Below the pieces are notes generated by a model. It saw only the letters and a program-made list of their open reading frames with translations, was not told the DNA's origin and did not search any database. The translations under genes were made by a program, and so were the position numbers. From contig OY759262.1 of the NCBI GenBank assembly GCA_963662155.1, positions 18,512,118 through 18,576,117 of the forward strand: DNA of 64,000 bases, read 5' to 3'. The DNA comes from Lamellibrachia columna. Its lineage: Eukaryota; Annelida; Polychaeta; Sabellida; Siboglinidae. Shown here in pieces: positions 21,215 through 32,000 of this stretch; position 1 is the stretch's first letter; each line of letters begins with the position of its first letter.

Positions 21215-22126
21215 TCAACACAACATATTTTCGTCCCGCCACCGCAACGACAGCCATAGGCCCATGAGACCGGGAATGACTCGTTGGTCCGAGTGCAGAA
21301 ACCCCGTCAAATTCTCCGAGAGCCTAACCTTTCTTGCTTCGAGTGCCGCAAACTCGACAATGACACAGGCGAAGTCCACGACATTGGTCAGCTCTCGCTC
21401 GATCGACAGGAGCAATACTGCCCAGTCGCTCATGACCCATGCTTCAGCCAAGGTATGTCTTAATGAGTTTACGCTTGGAGAAACTTCTCTCGCACGAGGC
21501 CACAGTTATGCACATAGTGAGCAACGTCGTAAGCGACACCAGCAGATTCGGGAACGATGTCGCATGTCCCCCATTTCAGCACCCATTGAAGTTTCTAGCC
21601 GTCTCTCCTGTTTGTCTTTCGTAACTATGGCGGTGACGTCGCACACGGCGTATTACCCCCTTCATCACTTCAGTGGCGATGTCGACGTAGGTGTGAGTCG
21701 ATCGATGGCAGAGTCAATACCTTCATCATTGGGTGAGTCCATCAGGCGTTCCATATTGGTAAGAAACCCGAATTTGTCGTTCACATCCATCATGTGATTT
21801 GTCCTGTTTCTTATCTGCCCGTGGAGTCGATCGATGATCTGCTGCTGCTCTCGCCTCAGACAGAGTGAGTAGTGACAGACCGGCATCTTCAGCGCTTTCT
21901 CCCGCCATTCGTCTTCCCCGCCGCAACCTTGTTTCTGTTGGTACCCCCATTTCCTCGCAGAAAGTCGTATCCTTCGCCTTTGCCTCTTCAACGACGTTTT
22001 CGCGTTCCTCTTCGCAGAAGAGGACAAGAGCCCCAAGTTTAGTCGCGCAACTGTCCAGCCCGAGCCCAGGCGTTTGCAGGAACATCTTAACATCATTGAT
22101 CTCACTTAGGACTGGACACCAGAAGG
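21215..22126 (-). pseudogene. hAT transposase, C-terminal half (catalytic end and dimerisation region)
   Basis: On the minus strand, in order: LSEINDVKMFLQ, GLDSCATKLGAL, VEEAKAKDTTFCEEMGV, VNDKFGFL, then ITVASCERSFSKRKLIKTYL (hallmark of the hAT C-terminal region) near 21455-21520. MGHERLGSIA and LLSIERELTNVVDF follow. A TGA replaces the residue after KTYLG, and at least one frameshift separates MGHERL from SIEREL. The organisation matches TTF-finger/DUF4371/hAT-dimer proteins related to ZMYM1. It is separated from the N-terminal half by the 50-bp minisatellite. Dead. Confidence 0.85.
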
Positions 22127-25126
22127 CCAGGTAGGCAATGAAGGTGTAAGACATCATACATGACAGCAGGATGGCGCCAGGTAGGCAATGAAGGTGTAAG
22201 ACATCATACATGACAGCAGGATGGCGCCAGGTAGGCAATGTAGGTGTAAGACATCATACATGACAGCAGGATGGCGCCAGGTAGGCAATGAAGGTGTAAG
22301 ACATCATACATGACAGCAGGATGGCGCCAGGTAGGCAATGAAGGTGTAAGACATCATACATGGCAGCAGGATGGCGCCAGGTAGGCAATGAAGGTGTAAG
22401 ACATCATACATGACAGCAGGATGGCGCCAGGTAGGTAATGAAGGTGTAAGACATCATACATGACAGCAGGATGGCGCCAGGTAGGCAATGTAGGTGTAAG
22501 ACATCATACGTGACAGCAGGATGGCGCCAGGTAGGCAATGAAGGTGTAAGACATCATACATGGCAGCAGGATGGCGCCAGGTAGGCAATGAAGGTGTAAG
22601 ACATCATACATGACAGCAGGATGGCGCCAGGTAGGTAATGAAGGTGTAAGACATCATACATGACAGCAGGATGGCGCCAGGTAGGTAATGAAGGTGTAAG
22701 ACATCATACATGACAGCAGGATGGCGCCAGGTAGGCAATGTAGGTGTAAGACATCATACATGACAGCAGGATGGCGGCAGGTAGGCAATGAAGGTGTAAG
22801 ACATCATACGTGACAGCAGGATGGCGCCAGGTAGGCAATGTAGGTGTAAGACATCATACATGTCAGCAGGATGGCGCCAGGTAGGTAATGAAGGTGTAAG
22901 ACATCATACATGACAGCAGGATGGCGCCAGGTAGGCAATGTAGGTGTAAGACATCATACGTGACAGCAGGATGGCGCCAGGTAGGCAATGAAGGTGTAAG
23001 ACATTATACATGGCAGCAGGATGGCGCCAGGTAGGCAATGAAGGTGTAAGACATCATACATGACAGCAGGATGGCGCCAGGTAGGCAATGTAGGTGTAAG
23101 ACATCATACATGACAGCAGGATGGCGGCAGGTAGGCAATGAAGGTGTAAGACATCATACGTGACAGCAGGATGGCGCCAGGTAGGCAATGTAGGTGTAAG
23201 ACATCATACATGTCAGCAGGATGGCGCCAGGTAGGCAATGTAGTTGTAAGACATCATACATGACAGCAGGATGGCGCCAGGTAGGTAATGAAGGTGTAAG
23301 ACATCATACATGACAGCAGGATGGCGCCAGGTAGGCAATGTAGGTGTAAGACATCATACATGGCAGCAGGATGGCGCCAGGTAGGTAATGAAGGTGTAAG
23401 ACATCATACATGGCAGCAGGATGGCGCCAGGTAGGCAATGTAGGTGTAAGACATCATACATGGCAGCAGGATGGCGCCAGGTAGATAATGAAGGTGTAAG
23501 ACATCATACATGGCAGCAGGATGGCGCCAGGTAGGCAATGTAGGTGTAAGACATCATACATGACAGCAGGATGGCGGCGGGTAGGCAATGTAGGTGTAAG
23601 ACATCATACATGACAGCAGGATGGCGCCAGGTAGGCAATGTAGGTGTAAGACATCATACATGGCAGCAGGATGGCGCCAGGTAGGCAATGAAGGTGTAAG
23701 ACATCATACATGACAGCAGGATGGCGACAGGTAGGCAATGAAGGTGTAAGACATCATACATGACAGCAGGATGGCGACAGGTAGGCAATGAAGGTGTAAG
23801 ACATCATACATGACAGCAGGATGGCGGCGGGTAGGCAATGTAGGTGTAATACATCATACATGACAGCAGGATGGCGCCAGGTAGGCAATGTAGGTGTAAG
23901 AAATCATACATGCAGCAGGATGGCGGCGGGTAGGCAATGTAGGTGTAAGACATCATACATGACAGCAGGATAGCGGCGGGTAGGCAATGAAGGTGTAAGA
24001 CATCATACATGACAGCAGGATGGCGGCGGGTAGGCAATGTAGGTGTAAGACATCATACATGACAGCAGGATGGCGGCAGGTAGGTAATGAAGGTGTAAGA
24101 CATCATACATGACAGCAGGATGGCGACAGGTAGGCAATGAAGGTGTAAGACATCATACATGACAGCAGGATGGCGCCAGGTAGGCAATGTAGGTGTAAGA
24201 AATCATACATGCAGCAGGATGGCGGCGGGTAGGCAATGTAGGTGTAAGACATCATACATGACAGCAGGATAGCGGCGGGTAGGCAATGAAGGTGTAAGAC
24301 ATCATACATGACAGCAGGATGGCGGCGGGTAGGCAATGTAGGTGTAAGACATCATACATGACAGCAGGATGGCGGCAGGTAGGTAATGAAGGTGTAAGAC
24401 ATCATACATGACAGCAGGATGGCGACAGGTAGGCAATGAAGGTGTAAGACATCATACATGACAGCAGGATGGCGCCAGGTAGGCAATGTAGGTGTAAGAC
24501 ATCATACATGACAGCAGGATGGCGGCAGGTAGGTAATGAAGGTGTAAGACATCATACATGACAGCAGGATGGCGACAGGTAGGCAATGAAGGTGTAAGAC
24601 ATCATACATGACAGCAGGATGGCGACAGGTAGGCAATGAAGGTGTAAGACATTATACATGACAGCAGGATGGCGGCAGGTAGGCAATGTAGGTGTAAGAC
24701 ATCATACATGACAGCAGGATGGCGCCAGGTAGGCAATGTAGGTGTAAGACATCATACATGACAGCAGGATGGCGGCAGGTAGGCAATGTAGGTGTAAGAC
24801 ATCATACATGACAGCAGGATGGCGACAGGTAGGCAATGAAGGTGTAAGACATTATACATGACAGCAGGATGGCGACAGGTAGGTAATGAAGGTGTAAGAC
24901 ATCATACATGACAGCAGGATGGCGACAGGTAGGCAATGAAGGTGTAAGACATCATACATGACAGCAGGATGGCGACAGGTAGGCAATGAAGGTGTAAGAC
25001 ATTATACATGACAGCAGGATGGCGACAGGTAGGCAATGAAGGTGTAAGACATTATACATGACAGCAGGATGGCGGCAGGTAGGCAATGAAGGTGTAAGAC
25101 ATCATACACGACAGTAGGATGGCGCC
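22127..25126. repeat. 50-bp minisatellite, about 60 copies, inside the transposase gene
   Basis: The unit is AAGGTGTAAGACATCATACA plus TGACAGCAGGATGGCGCCAG and GTAGGCAATG. Variants alternate at a few sites (GCC/GGC/GAC, AAGG/TAGG, GGCA/GGTA). The array joins transposase sequence directly at both edges. The minus-strand residues SYTFIAYL at its edge continue into AFWCPVLSEIN, so at least one unit is original transposase sequence. Unit length is not a multiple of three, so frames rotate. Confidence 0.95.
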
Positions 25127-25680
25127 ATCAGAGCGTGTGTCAGTCGTCTTGAAGGGCCTTTTAACGATCTTTCCCGTGAGGTGTTGCTTGAATACATCCC
25201 GTCGGTGGGTTGATGCTGAGAAGAACACGAAGAGACGATCCATCGTCCCAAAGAGGTAGTGACATTGACTGACGCTTAAGCAGAGTGGACGGCCGCCAAG
25301 TTCAGCGAGTGATTGTTGCAAGGGACGTAGGTGGCCAGTGGGTTGATGTCTAGAATGCTTCGTTGCACGCCACTGTGGACCCCTGCCATCGTAGCCGCAT
25401 TATCATATCCTTGGCCTCGCATGTCCTGAATATCAAAATGGTCGTCCCTCAACTTGGCCAATATCTGATTCCTCAGTGCTTCGACGGTCTTCTGTCCAAT
25501 ATCTGATTCGTCAGTGCTTCAACGGTCTTCTGGCCAATATCTGATTCGGCAGTGCTTCGACGATCTTCTGGCCAATATTTGATTCGTCAATGCTTCGACT
25601 TTCTTCTCTCCGAACTCGATAAAGCCGATAAATGTCTCCTTAACCTCGACCTTTCCTCCTCAGATGTTGACGTATCACAA
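25127..25680 (-). pseudogene. hAT transposase, middle part
   Basis: Minus-strand motifs: VEVKETFIGFIEFGEKKVEAL, then DIQDMRGQGYDNAATMAGVH (region of a catalytic Asp), GVQRSILDINP, YVPCNNHSLNL, LFGTMDRLFVFFSAS, HRRDVFKQHL and KTTDTRSD. A 38-bp tandem repeat sits between VEAL and DIQDM. TGA stops replace two codons just before VEVKETF (25660-25675). The order and motifs agree with the RNase H-like core of ZMYM1-type hAT transposases. Confidence 0.88.
25465..25612. repeat. 38-bp tandem repeat, 4 copies, inside transposase coding sequence
   Basis: The unit is GGCCAATATCTGATTCGTCA plus GTGCTTCGACGGTCTTCT. On the minus strand one copy encodes VEALTNQILA, joining the upstream EFGEKK motif. The other three are frame-shifted duplicates, since 38 is not a multiple of three. 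Confidence 0.9.
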
Positions 25681-26280
25681 TACTTGTGACATCTGGTCGA
25701 CGTGAGCCACGTCCGCCAGAGTGCTATCAAATATGATTGAGTAGTACTTTGCCTCACGGACTTCGTCCAGGATAACTGCCAATACGCGACGACCCAGAAT
25801 GGGGATGAACTCTTTCTGGGTGGCTGCCGAGAGATATGACACGGTGTTCGGTTGGGCTTGAATGCGAATGCGGTGTTCCCGGACCACCGGATCGTAGTTG
25901 CCGAGGAACTTCACCAGCTTCAGGAAGTTGCCGGTGTTTGAGGTGGATGAGAGAATCTCTCGGTGGCCTCGGATTGCGATGTATTGCCTGCAGAGGAAGC
26001 GAATGCAGTCCAGAATGCGGTTCAGAATCTCCTGCCTCCTGGCCGCAACATGGTTAACCTCTTCTATGTTAGCACTATCAATCGTCGCTCCCATCTCCAG
26101 GCGCGTGCGGAGCTCGGTCCATAGCGTTCGGGCCTCCTCGTGACCCGGTGCCTCCACGAGACCCGGTGTCTCCTCGTGGACGCCGATACGAGGATTGAGC
26201 TTTATCCAGTTCTTGAATCCAGATGATCTTCCAAAAGTGCTTGTTCCGGTGCCGAACAGACGACAACAAAACGTTTAAGG
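25675..26280 (-). pseudogene. hAT transposase, TTF finger end and DUF4371 domain
   Basis: The minus-strand frame holds FCCRLFGTGTSTFGRSSGFK (end of a TTF-type zinc finger), GFKNWIKLNPRI, then TGNFLKLVKFLGNYDPVVRE, NTVSYLSAATQKEFI, and VREAKYYSIIFDSTLADVAH. These are DUF4371 landmarks of ZMYM1/GTF2IRD2-like transposases. FDST with an Asp sits at the first catalytic position. The finger is in a different frame from the upstream part, so there is a frameshift near 26260. Confidence 0.88.
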
Positions 26281-26741
26281 ATGGCGAATACATAAGTCAT
26301 GAGCGGAGTAGCTGCTCCCCGTTGCCTAGAACCTTGTAAACACCATCTGCGGTTCATGCTCCTGTTCGTCTCTGGATTGGCTGGGAAGGGACCGTCTTTG
26401 TTCTGGAATCCAAGAGGCCCCCTCCGAACCAGCTCCACCCGTAGCTCGTTCTGACACATACCGGGCCAGGTTCCTGCGTCGTGGAAGATGTTCTCGCCTA
26501 GCTGTGCCTCCGCATCGCCGTTGTCCTCACGTACGGCCGGACCGGCCACATCGCTGTTGTCCTCACCTACGGCCGGACCGGCCACATCGCCGTTGTCCTC
26601 ACCTACGGCCGGACCGGCCACATCGCCGTTGTCCTCACGTACGGCCGGACCGGCCACATCGCCGTTTTCCTCACGTGCGGCCGCCGCCGGCCACAGCGGC
26701 AAGCTCAACCTCAACGTACTCCTGTACGGCAGGCGGCGCAA
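26281..26741 (-). pseudogene. hAT transposase, N-terminal region
   Basis: The minus-strand frame begins with a basic segment, then five 12-residue repeats (GPAVGEDNGDVA), then DAGTWPG and LVRRGPLGFQNKDGPFP. The last is the conserved run just ahead of a TTF-type zinc finger. A frameshift follows before the finger Cys pair. The repeat linker is acidic and in frame. Start codon uncertain. Confidence 0.8.
26505..26692. repeat. 36-bp coding repeat, 5 copies
   Basis: The unit CGGCCGGACCGGCCACATCG plus CCGTTGTCCTCACCTA is GC-rich with a GGCCGGNCCGGCC palindrome. It stays in frame on the minus strand. Plus-strand frames over it are shadows. Confidence 0.92.
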
Positions 26742-26759
26742 TCACCGGTGGGCGATAAT

Positions 26760-27830
26760 AAATAAATACGTAACAACATAACACATCTAAACACTATAGA
26801 CTGTTTGCTTGGCAAAACTTGTCACAGTAGACAGTAGTCTTACTTGTATCTATATTATATCCACAAAATATTGATGTTACCTTATATCGGATAATATTAT
26901 AGTTACCGGGGCAGTTTTCATGCCACTCCAGTTTTCAACCCAAAGGCAATGAAATTTCGCTTGATATCGCGTTAGAGACGTCACAACGTCTGTTTACGAC
27001 AATAACGATACAGAGTCTTGTCTGAGCAAAATATATTTTGACATACAATATAAGACGGAACACTTGTATGAAATTCATAGCTTGATAAAAACCGACTTTG
27101 CATGCTTACCAGACATTATTATTGACCGTCTGCTGACGCGTGTCTCGTTATTGACCACGTGACAATAATCGCCCTCTTTGTGGTAGACGTATGGCAAGCC
27201 AGTCTTGTCATCAAAGTTGGAATAATTAAAATGTGTTAACTATACGAGAACAAATGTATTACATTAACGTTATGTATTCAATACAAGTATATGTGTATGT
27301 GTTTTATAAAGCATTATATTAAGCCTGGTTGTTATAAAAAGTTGAAATAATTGGAACAAAGCAGTAAAATGAAAAAATTGTCTGTACGGCTTGCCATAGA
27401 TATAATGTTGAATTCCGCCGGTTTCCTCGTTTCGCGCGATATGGTTCGGACGTTCAATATTCATAAAGTAGCTGTTAGTGATTTGGTATATCGATTTCTT
27501 GCTCTTGCTTTAAAACGGCATATTCTATTAAGCAGGTTGAAAACTACACAGACCAGTATACAAATACTGCTCGTTCGGACTTTGGACGTCAGTGCGCAGT
27601 AGTAACAGTGCGTAGACAAGTTCGGCCGCCAATAGGCCTATGCGTATTGTAGACCAGTTCGGCCGCCTGCGCGGCATGTACACAAGTATTGGCTAATGTC
27701 AATTGAGTTACAGTTGATGTGTTCAAGCATATTACTTCAATATTTATGTAATATATAACAGCGATGTGTTCAGAATTCGTGTAGAACACAACGTATAAAT
27801 ATCCATGAATGTTGCTTAAGTAAAACAATC
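26760..27830. other. Non-coding 5' flank of the hAT transposase
   Basis: About 1 kb between the transposase N-terminus and the right terminus of the element. It presumably contains the promoter. Small frames (27351-27602, 27589-27897) show no signature. Confidence 0.5.
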
Positions 27831-28084
27831 TCCCCAAAGTGCCACCCCCCAAAAAGTGACACTTGGGGCATTTGCTCCCTGGGGGGGGGCGATACACGTG
27901 TCGTTCTACTTACAGAAGGGTTAATATTAGCCCGCTGCTAATACTTCAGTCTTTACGTTAACACACGTAGGCCTATATACGTTGTCCTTTACCGCACTAC
28001 TTGCCACGGACACAGGGGGGTCTAAGACCCCCCTCCATGGCCTGGGGGTCTTGAGACCCCTAAGACCCCTGGATCCGCTGCTGC

Positions 28085-28765
28085 TTAAGAGAACATGGCT
28101 AGTTATTCATAAACGAATGGCTAGTTATTCATAAACGAACTATTTTTAGGTATATATGCCGACAAAGAGAACACAGTCCCCAACGTTGAATTTGCTAAAA
28201 AAAATCATTGGGGATGTGAAATAAATATGGTAAATTTGCGATCTGCGTCTATTCCAAATAATCATCTTCGACGGCTGACGGCGTAGCACAAAAAGTCGGA
28301 CCCGATGTTACGTGCTATTCCGTCACCGCCTCCGACGGTTCAAGCGGGATGTAATTCGCAAATATACCATTCGATATAACAAATTGCAGGTCCCCTCAAA
28401 TATCGCACACTTTGTAAAAACGGACACCGAATGAAATCTCACAGTTGACCATCGTGTGTAGTCGGTTGAGGGGACGTTGTGCTTTCTGTTTTGGGGTCAA
28501 TGCCACTACTTGCGCACCGGGCCAAGCCACGTGGGTCCTGCCCGCTCCTATGCTCAGATATGCCAATGGCACGAGTCATACCCACACCTGGTTGAATACA
28601 ACATCTTTGCGAGCCAACTTCCAAAGAGCAATTCAAGGAAAGCAGCTGACAACTGCACATTCAAACAGGTTGGTCTGAACTCAGTAACCCCCGACTTGAG
28701 AGGGTCGAAAACAGGGATAAACTCCCCAGTAAAACACCATGGCGATGACGTCATAATGAACTTAT
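28085..28765. other. Intergenic, nothing recognised
   Basis: A short direct duplication GGCTAGTTATTCATAAACGAA occurs at 28097-28140. Frames at 28439-28827 are unsupported. Confidence 0.5.
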
Positions 28766-29352
28766 TTGTGTGTACACAAGAGAGAGGTAAACAGGGAGTG
28801 ACCGGTGTGTACACAAGAGAGAGGTAAACAGGGAGTGACCGGTGTATACACAAGAGAGAGGTAAACAGGGAGTGACCGGTGTGTACACAAGAGAAAGGTA
28901 AACAGGGAGTGACCGGTGCGTACACAAGAGAGAGGTAAACAGGGAGTGACCGGTGCGTACACAAGAGAGAGGTAAACAGGGAGTGAACGGTGCGTACACA
29001 AGAGAGGGGTAAACAGGGAGTGACCGGTGCGTACACAAGAGAGAGGTAAACAGGGAGTGACCGGTGCGTACACAAGAAAGAGGTAAACAGGGAGTGACCG
29101 GTGCGTACACAAGAGAGAGGTAAACAGGGAGTGACCGGTGCGTACACAAGAGAGAGGTAAACAGGGAGTGAACGGTGCGTACACAAGAGAGGGGTAAACA
29201 GGGAGTGACCGGTGCGTACACAAGAGAGAGGTAAACAGGGAGTGACCGGTGCGTACACAAGAAAGAGGTAAACAGGGAGTGACCGGTGCGTACACAAGAG
29301 AGAGGTAAACAGGGAGTGACCGGTATGTACACAAAAGAGATGTAAATAGGGA
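28766..29352. repeat. 37-bp minisatellite, about 16 copies
   Basis: The unit is GTGCGTACACAAGAGAGAGG plus TAAACAGGGAGTGACCG. A five-unit (185-bp) block recurs: the marker variant GAGTGAACGG is at 28981 and 29166. Minus-strand frames of 190-301 codons are repeat artefacts. Confidence 0.95.
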
Positions 29353-29410
29353 GTGTTCCTTGCGATGTGGACTATAAACGAACAGCAGATTTGTCTGGTC
29401 ACGCCAGTTG

Positions 29411-29818
29411 TTAACGCGAATGTACGGCGATTTTCATTGGCTAACTCGTATGGAGCCATAAGTGATATTTCGTATAACTAAAATGCATGAATTATCTTAG
29501 CTTATCGATCTGAAATTACGTGCAATTTAACAATATCGGACTTTCTGTTTTAACCTTCATTGATGTACTACATTTACCGTTAGAGGTTGTATAATCGGGA
29601 ATTTGAAAATGCAGGAATCAAAAAGAACCGCTCCACGACTTTTTCATTTCGGGTGATGACTGTTTTACGACATTTCAATAATACCTGCGCAAAACTTATA
29701 TATCTGACAATGCACAATTTGGCGATGAAATAACCAAGTTTTACAACACACAAAGACCGCCGTACTGTCTATTATGCCAATAAATCAGGCAATGAAAATC
29801 GCCGTACATTCTCTTTAA
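29411..29818. mobile_element. TTAA-flanked MITE, copy A (400 bp)
   Basis: TTAA at 29411-29414 and 29815-29818 flank inverted termini whose shared part is GAATGTACGGCGATTTTC. A TTAA target fits piggyBac or Kolobok. No transposase inside. A second copy in opposite orientation lies at 45731-46145. Confidence 0.85.
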
Positions 29819-30489
29819 ACAACCGTACACGTAACTGGACAAATTATTGTGCATAATTACCCTCCTTATTTTTAAATGGAATAAAAACAACGATTGCTTG
29901 AAATCATAGTATATTACATATTGCAGTATATTTCAATTCCCACCGAACATTTTATTAGAATTTAATCAAGCAAAGCTTTGCTCGCTTCGAGAAAAAAATT
30001 TCCACTGCGATTCCGACCAGATTGGTTGATGCCACCAAACCGTAGAACACAGGCGACGACACGGGCGTCGACGACCGCCGTCCACCTCGAGGCGAAGCGA
30101 GCTGTCAGCGCGGATACAGATGATGTCGGCCCACGATAAATTCGTTATTTACCACACATATCCACATGACACGTGGTCAGTCATTACTCCTATTTCCATG
30201 TAACGATAACAAATTGCACAAACAGAAACTAGCTGTACCTTCTACGCCTAGCTCCGTGAAGCTTGGCACAGAGGATGACGAGTTTTTGTTTTTGTAAATT
30301 CTGATCTTGATATGGAAGTAAGAGTAATGTTTTGACTACGTCACGTGTGTATGCGTATAGTAGATATATGAGGAGAAGTTTGGCGGCTCTGTGTGGACGT
30401 TTTCATGGTTAGGTCAACAATTACATCAGATCTTCGCTAAAGTGCTCCGAAAGAGCCGTATTCAAAGATGATTCTAATTCGAAGATGAT
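29819..30489. other. Intergenic, nothing recognised
   Basis: Mixed composition with no gene. GC rises around 30030-30130 without an open frame of note. Confidence 0.45.
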
Positions 30490-30655
30490 TCGTGATCGCG
30501 TATCTCTACGAATTTTACGCGCGCTTTGCGAATTAGACGCATTAAACATATAATTTTACCTATAGATACATTGCTATGCTAAATTGTTCTGTTGGCATAT
30601 AGTACATACAATATTAAACTTTGTGTACACACCGAAAACGCGTGTTAGCTAGTGC
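30490..30655. repeat. Dispersed repeat, copy 2 (pairs with 19695-19880)
   Basis: Shares CGAATTTTACGCGCGCTTTG, GCATATAGTA and AAACTTTGTGTACACACC with copy 1. Here the sequence runs into the 57-bp array at about 30682. Confidence 0.75.
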
Positions 30656-30681
30656 CTTGTTTTTATTCCCTTTAAGTGAGC

Positions 30682-32000
30682 GCGACAACAAACGTGGCAC
30701 CGGAATGACCGCGCTTGAACTCCCGGTGTTGTGTCAAACAGACAACAAACGTGGCACCGGAATGACCGCGCTTGAACTCCCGGTGTTGTGTCAAACAGAC
30801 AACAAACGTGGCACCGGAATGACCGCGCTTGAACTCCCGGTGTTGTGTCAAACAGACAAAACACGTGGCACCGGAATGACCGCGCTTGAACTCCCGGTGT
30901 TGTGTCAAGCAGACAAAACACGTGGCACCGGAATGACCGCGCTTGAACTCCTGGTGTTGTATCAAACAGACAAAACACGTGGCACCGGAATGAACGCGCT
31001 TGAACTCCCGGTGTTGTGTCAAACAGACAACAAACGTGGTACCGGAATGACCGCGCTTGAACTCCCGGTGTTGTGTCAAACAGACAACAAACGTGGTACC
31101 GGAATGACCGCGCTTGAACTCCCGGTGTTGTGTTAAACAGACAAAACACGTGGCACCGGAATGACCGCGCTTGAACTCCTGGTGTTGTATCAAACAGACA
31201 AAACACGTGGCACCGGAATGACCGCGCTTGAACTCCCGGTGTTGTGTCAAACAGACAACAAACGTGGCACCGGAATGACCGCGCTCGAACTCCCGGTGTT
31301 GTGTCAAACAGACAACAAACGTGGCACCGGAATGACCGCGCTTGAACTCCCGGTGTTGTGTCAAACAGACAACAAACGTGGCACCGGAATGACCGCGCTT
31401 GAACTCCCGGTGTTGTGTCAAACAGACAACAAACGTGGCACCGGAATGACCGCGCTCGAACTCCCGGTGTTGTGTCAAACAGACAAAACACGTGGCACCG
31501 AAATGACCGCGCTTGAACTCCCGGTGTTGTGTCAAACAGACAACAAACGTGGCACCGGAATGACCGCGCTTGAACTCCCGGTGTTGTGTCAAACAGACAA
31601 CAAACGTGGCACTGGAATGACCGCGCTTGAACTCCCGGTGTTGTGTTAAACAGACAACAAACGTGGCACCGGAATGACCGCGCTTGAACTCCCGGTGTTG
31701 TGTCAAACAGACAACAAACGTGGCACCGGAATGACCGCGCTTGAACTCCCGGTGTTGTGTCAAACAGACAAAACACGTGGCACCGGTATGACCGCGCTTG
31801 AACTCCCGGTGTTGTGTCAAACAGACAACAAACGTGGCACCGGAATGACCGCGCTTGAACTCCCGGTGTTGTGTCAAACAGACAACAAACGTGGCACCGG
31901 AATGACCGTGCTTGAACTCCCGGTGTTGTGTCAAACAGACAACAAACGTGGCACCGGAATGACCGCGCTTGAACTCCCGGTGTTGTGTCAAACAGACAAA
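30682..32000. repeat. 57-bp minisatellite, about 23 copies
   Basis: The unit is GACAACAAACGTGGCACCGG plus AATGACCGCGCTTGAACTCC and CGGTGTTGTGTCAAACA. Two main variants differ at GACAACAAAC/GACAAAACAC. As 57 is a multiple of three, frames stay open in both directions (up to 456 codons on the minus strand). I regard these as artefacts. Confidence 0.96.

Larger units (their letters stand above)
20975..27898 (-). mobile_element. hAT element with decayed ZMYM1-like transposase
   Basis: The left end CAGTGGCGTAACGAGGC is a typical hAT terminus. The right end near 27835-27898 has the matching CACTTGGGGCATTTGC block but a degraded tip. The minus strand carries the transposase gene. About 3 kb of it is a minisatellite. 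A 15-bp direct repeat TGTCGTTCTACTTAC flanks this inner element at 20941-20955 and 27899-27913. Confidence 0.8.
20888..28080. mobile_element. Outer hAT-like element with nested insertion
   Basis: The left terminus is CAGGGGCGGATC and the right terminus GGATCCGCTG, so the ends are inverted. The flanks GGACTTAA (left) and CTGCTTAA (right) agree at 5 of 8 positions and may be a decayed target duplication. Nearly the whole interior is a second hAT element. The right-hand 180 bp is shared with 12295-12650. Confidence 0.6.

Noticed and set aside
21264..21797. 177-codon plus-strand frame
   Set aside because: Shadow of the hAT transposase C-terminal region on the other strand.
22140..22160. CTCF sites in every 50-bp unit (CAGCAGGATGGCGCC)
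   Set aside because: One base too many within the core compared with the consensus, so not a strict match.
22127..25126. CRISPR array
   Set aside because: Units are contiguous with no spacers, and the context is an animal transposon.
28554..29459. Minus-strand frames of 190-301 codons
   Set aside because: Translation of the 37-bp array; the flanking residues are not protein-like.
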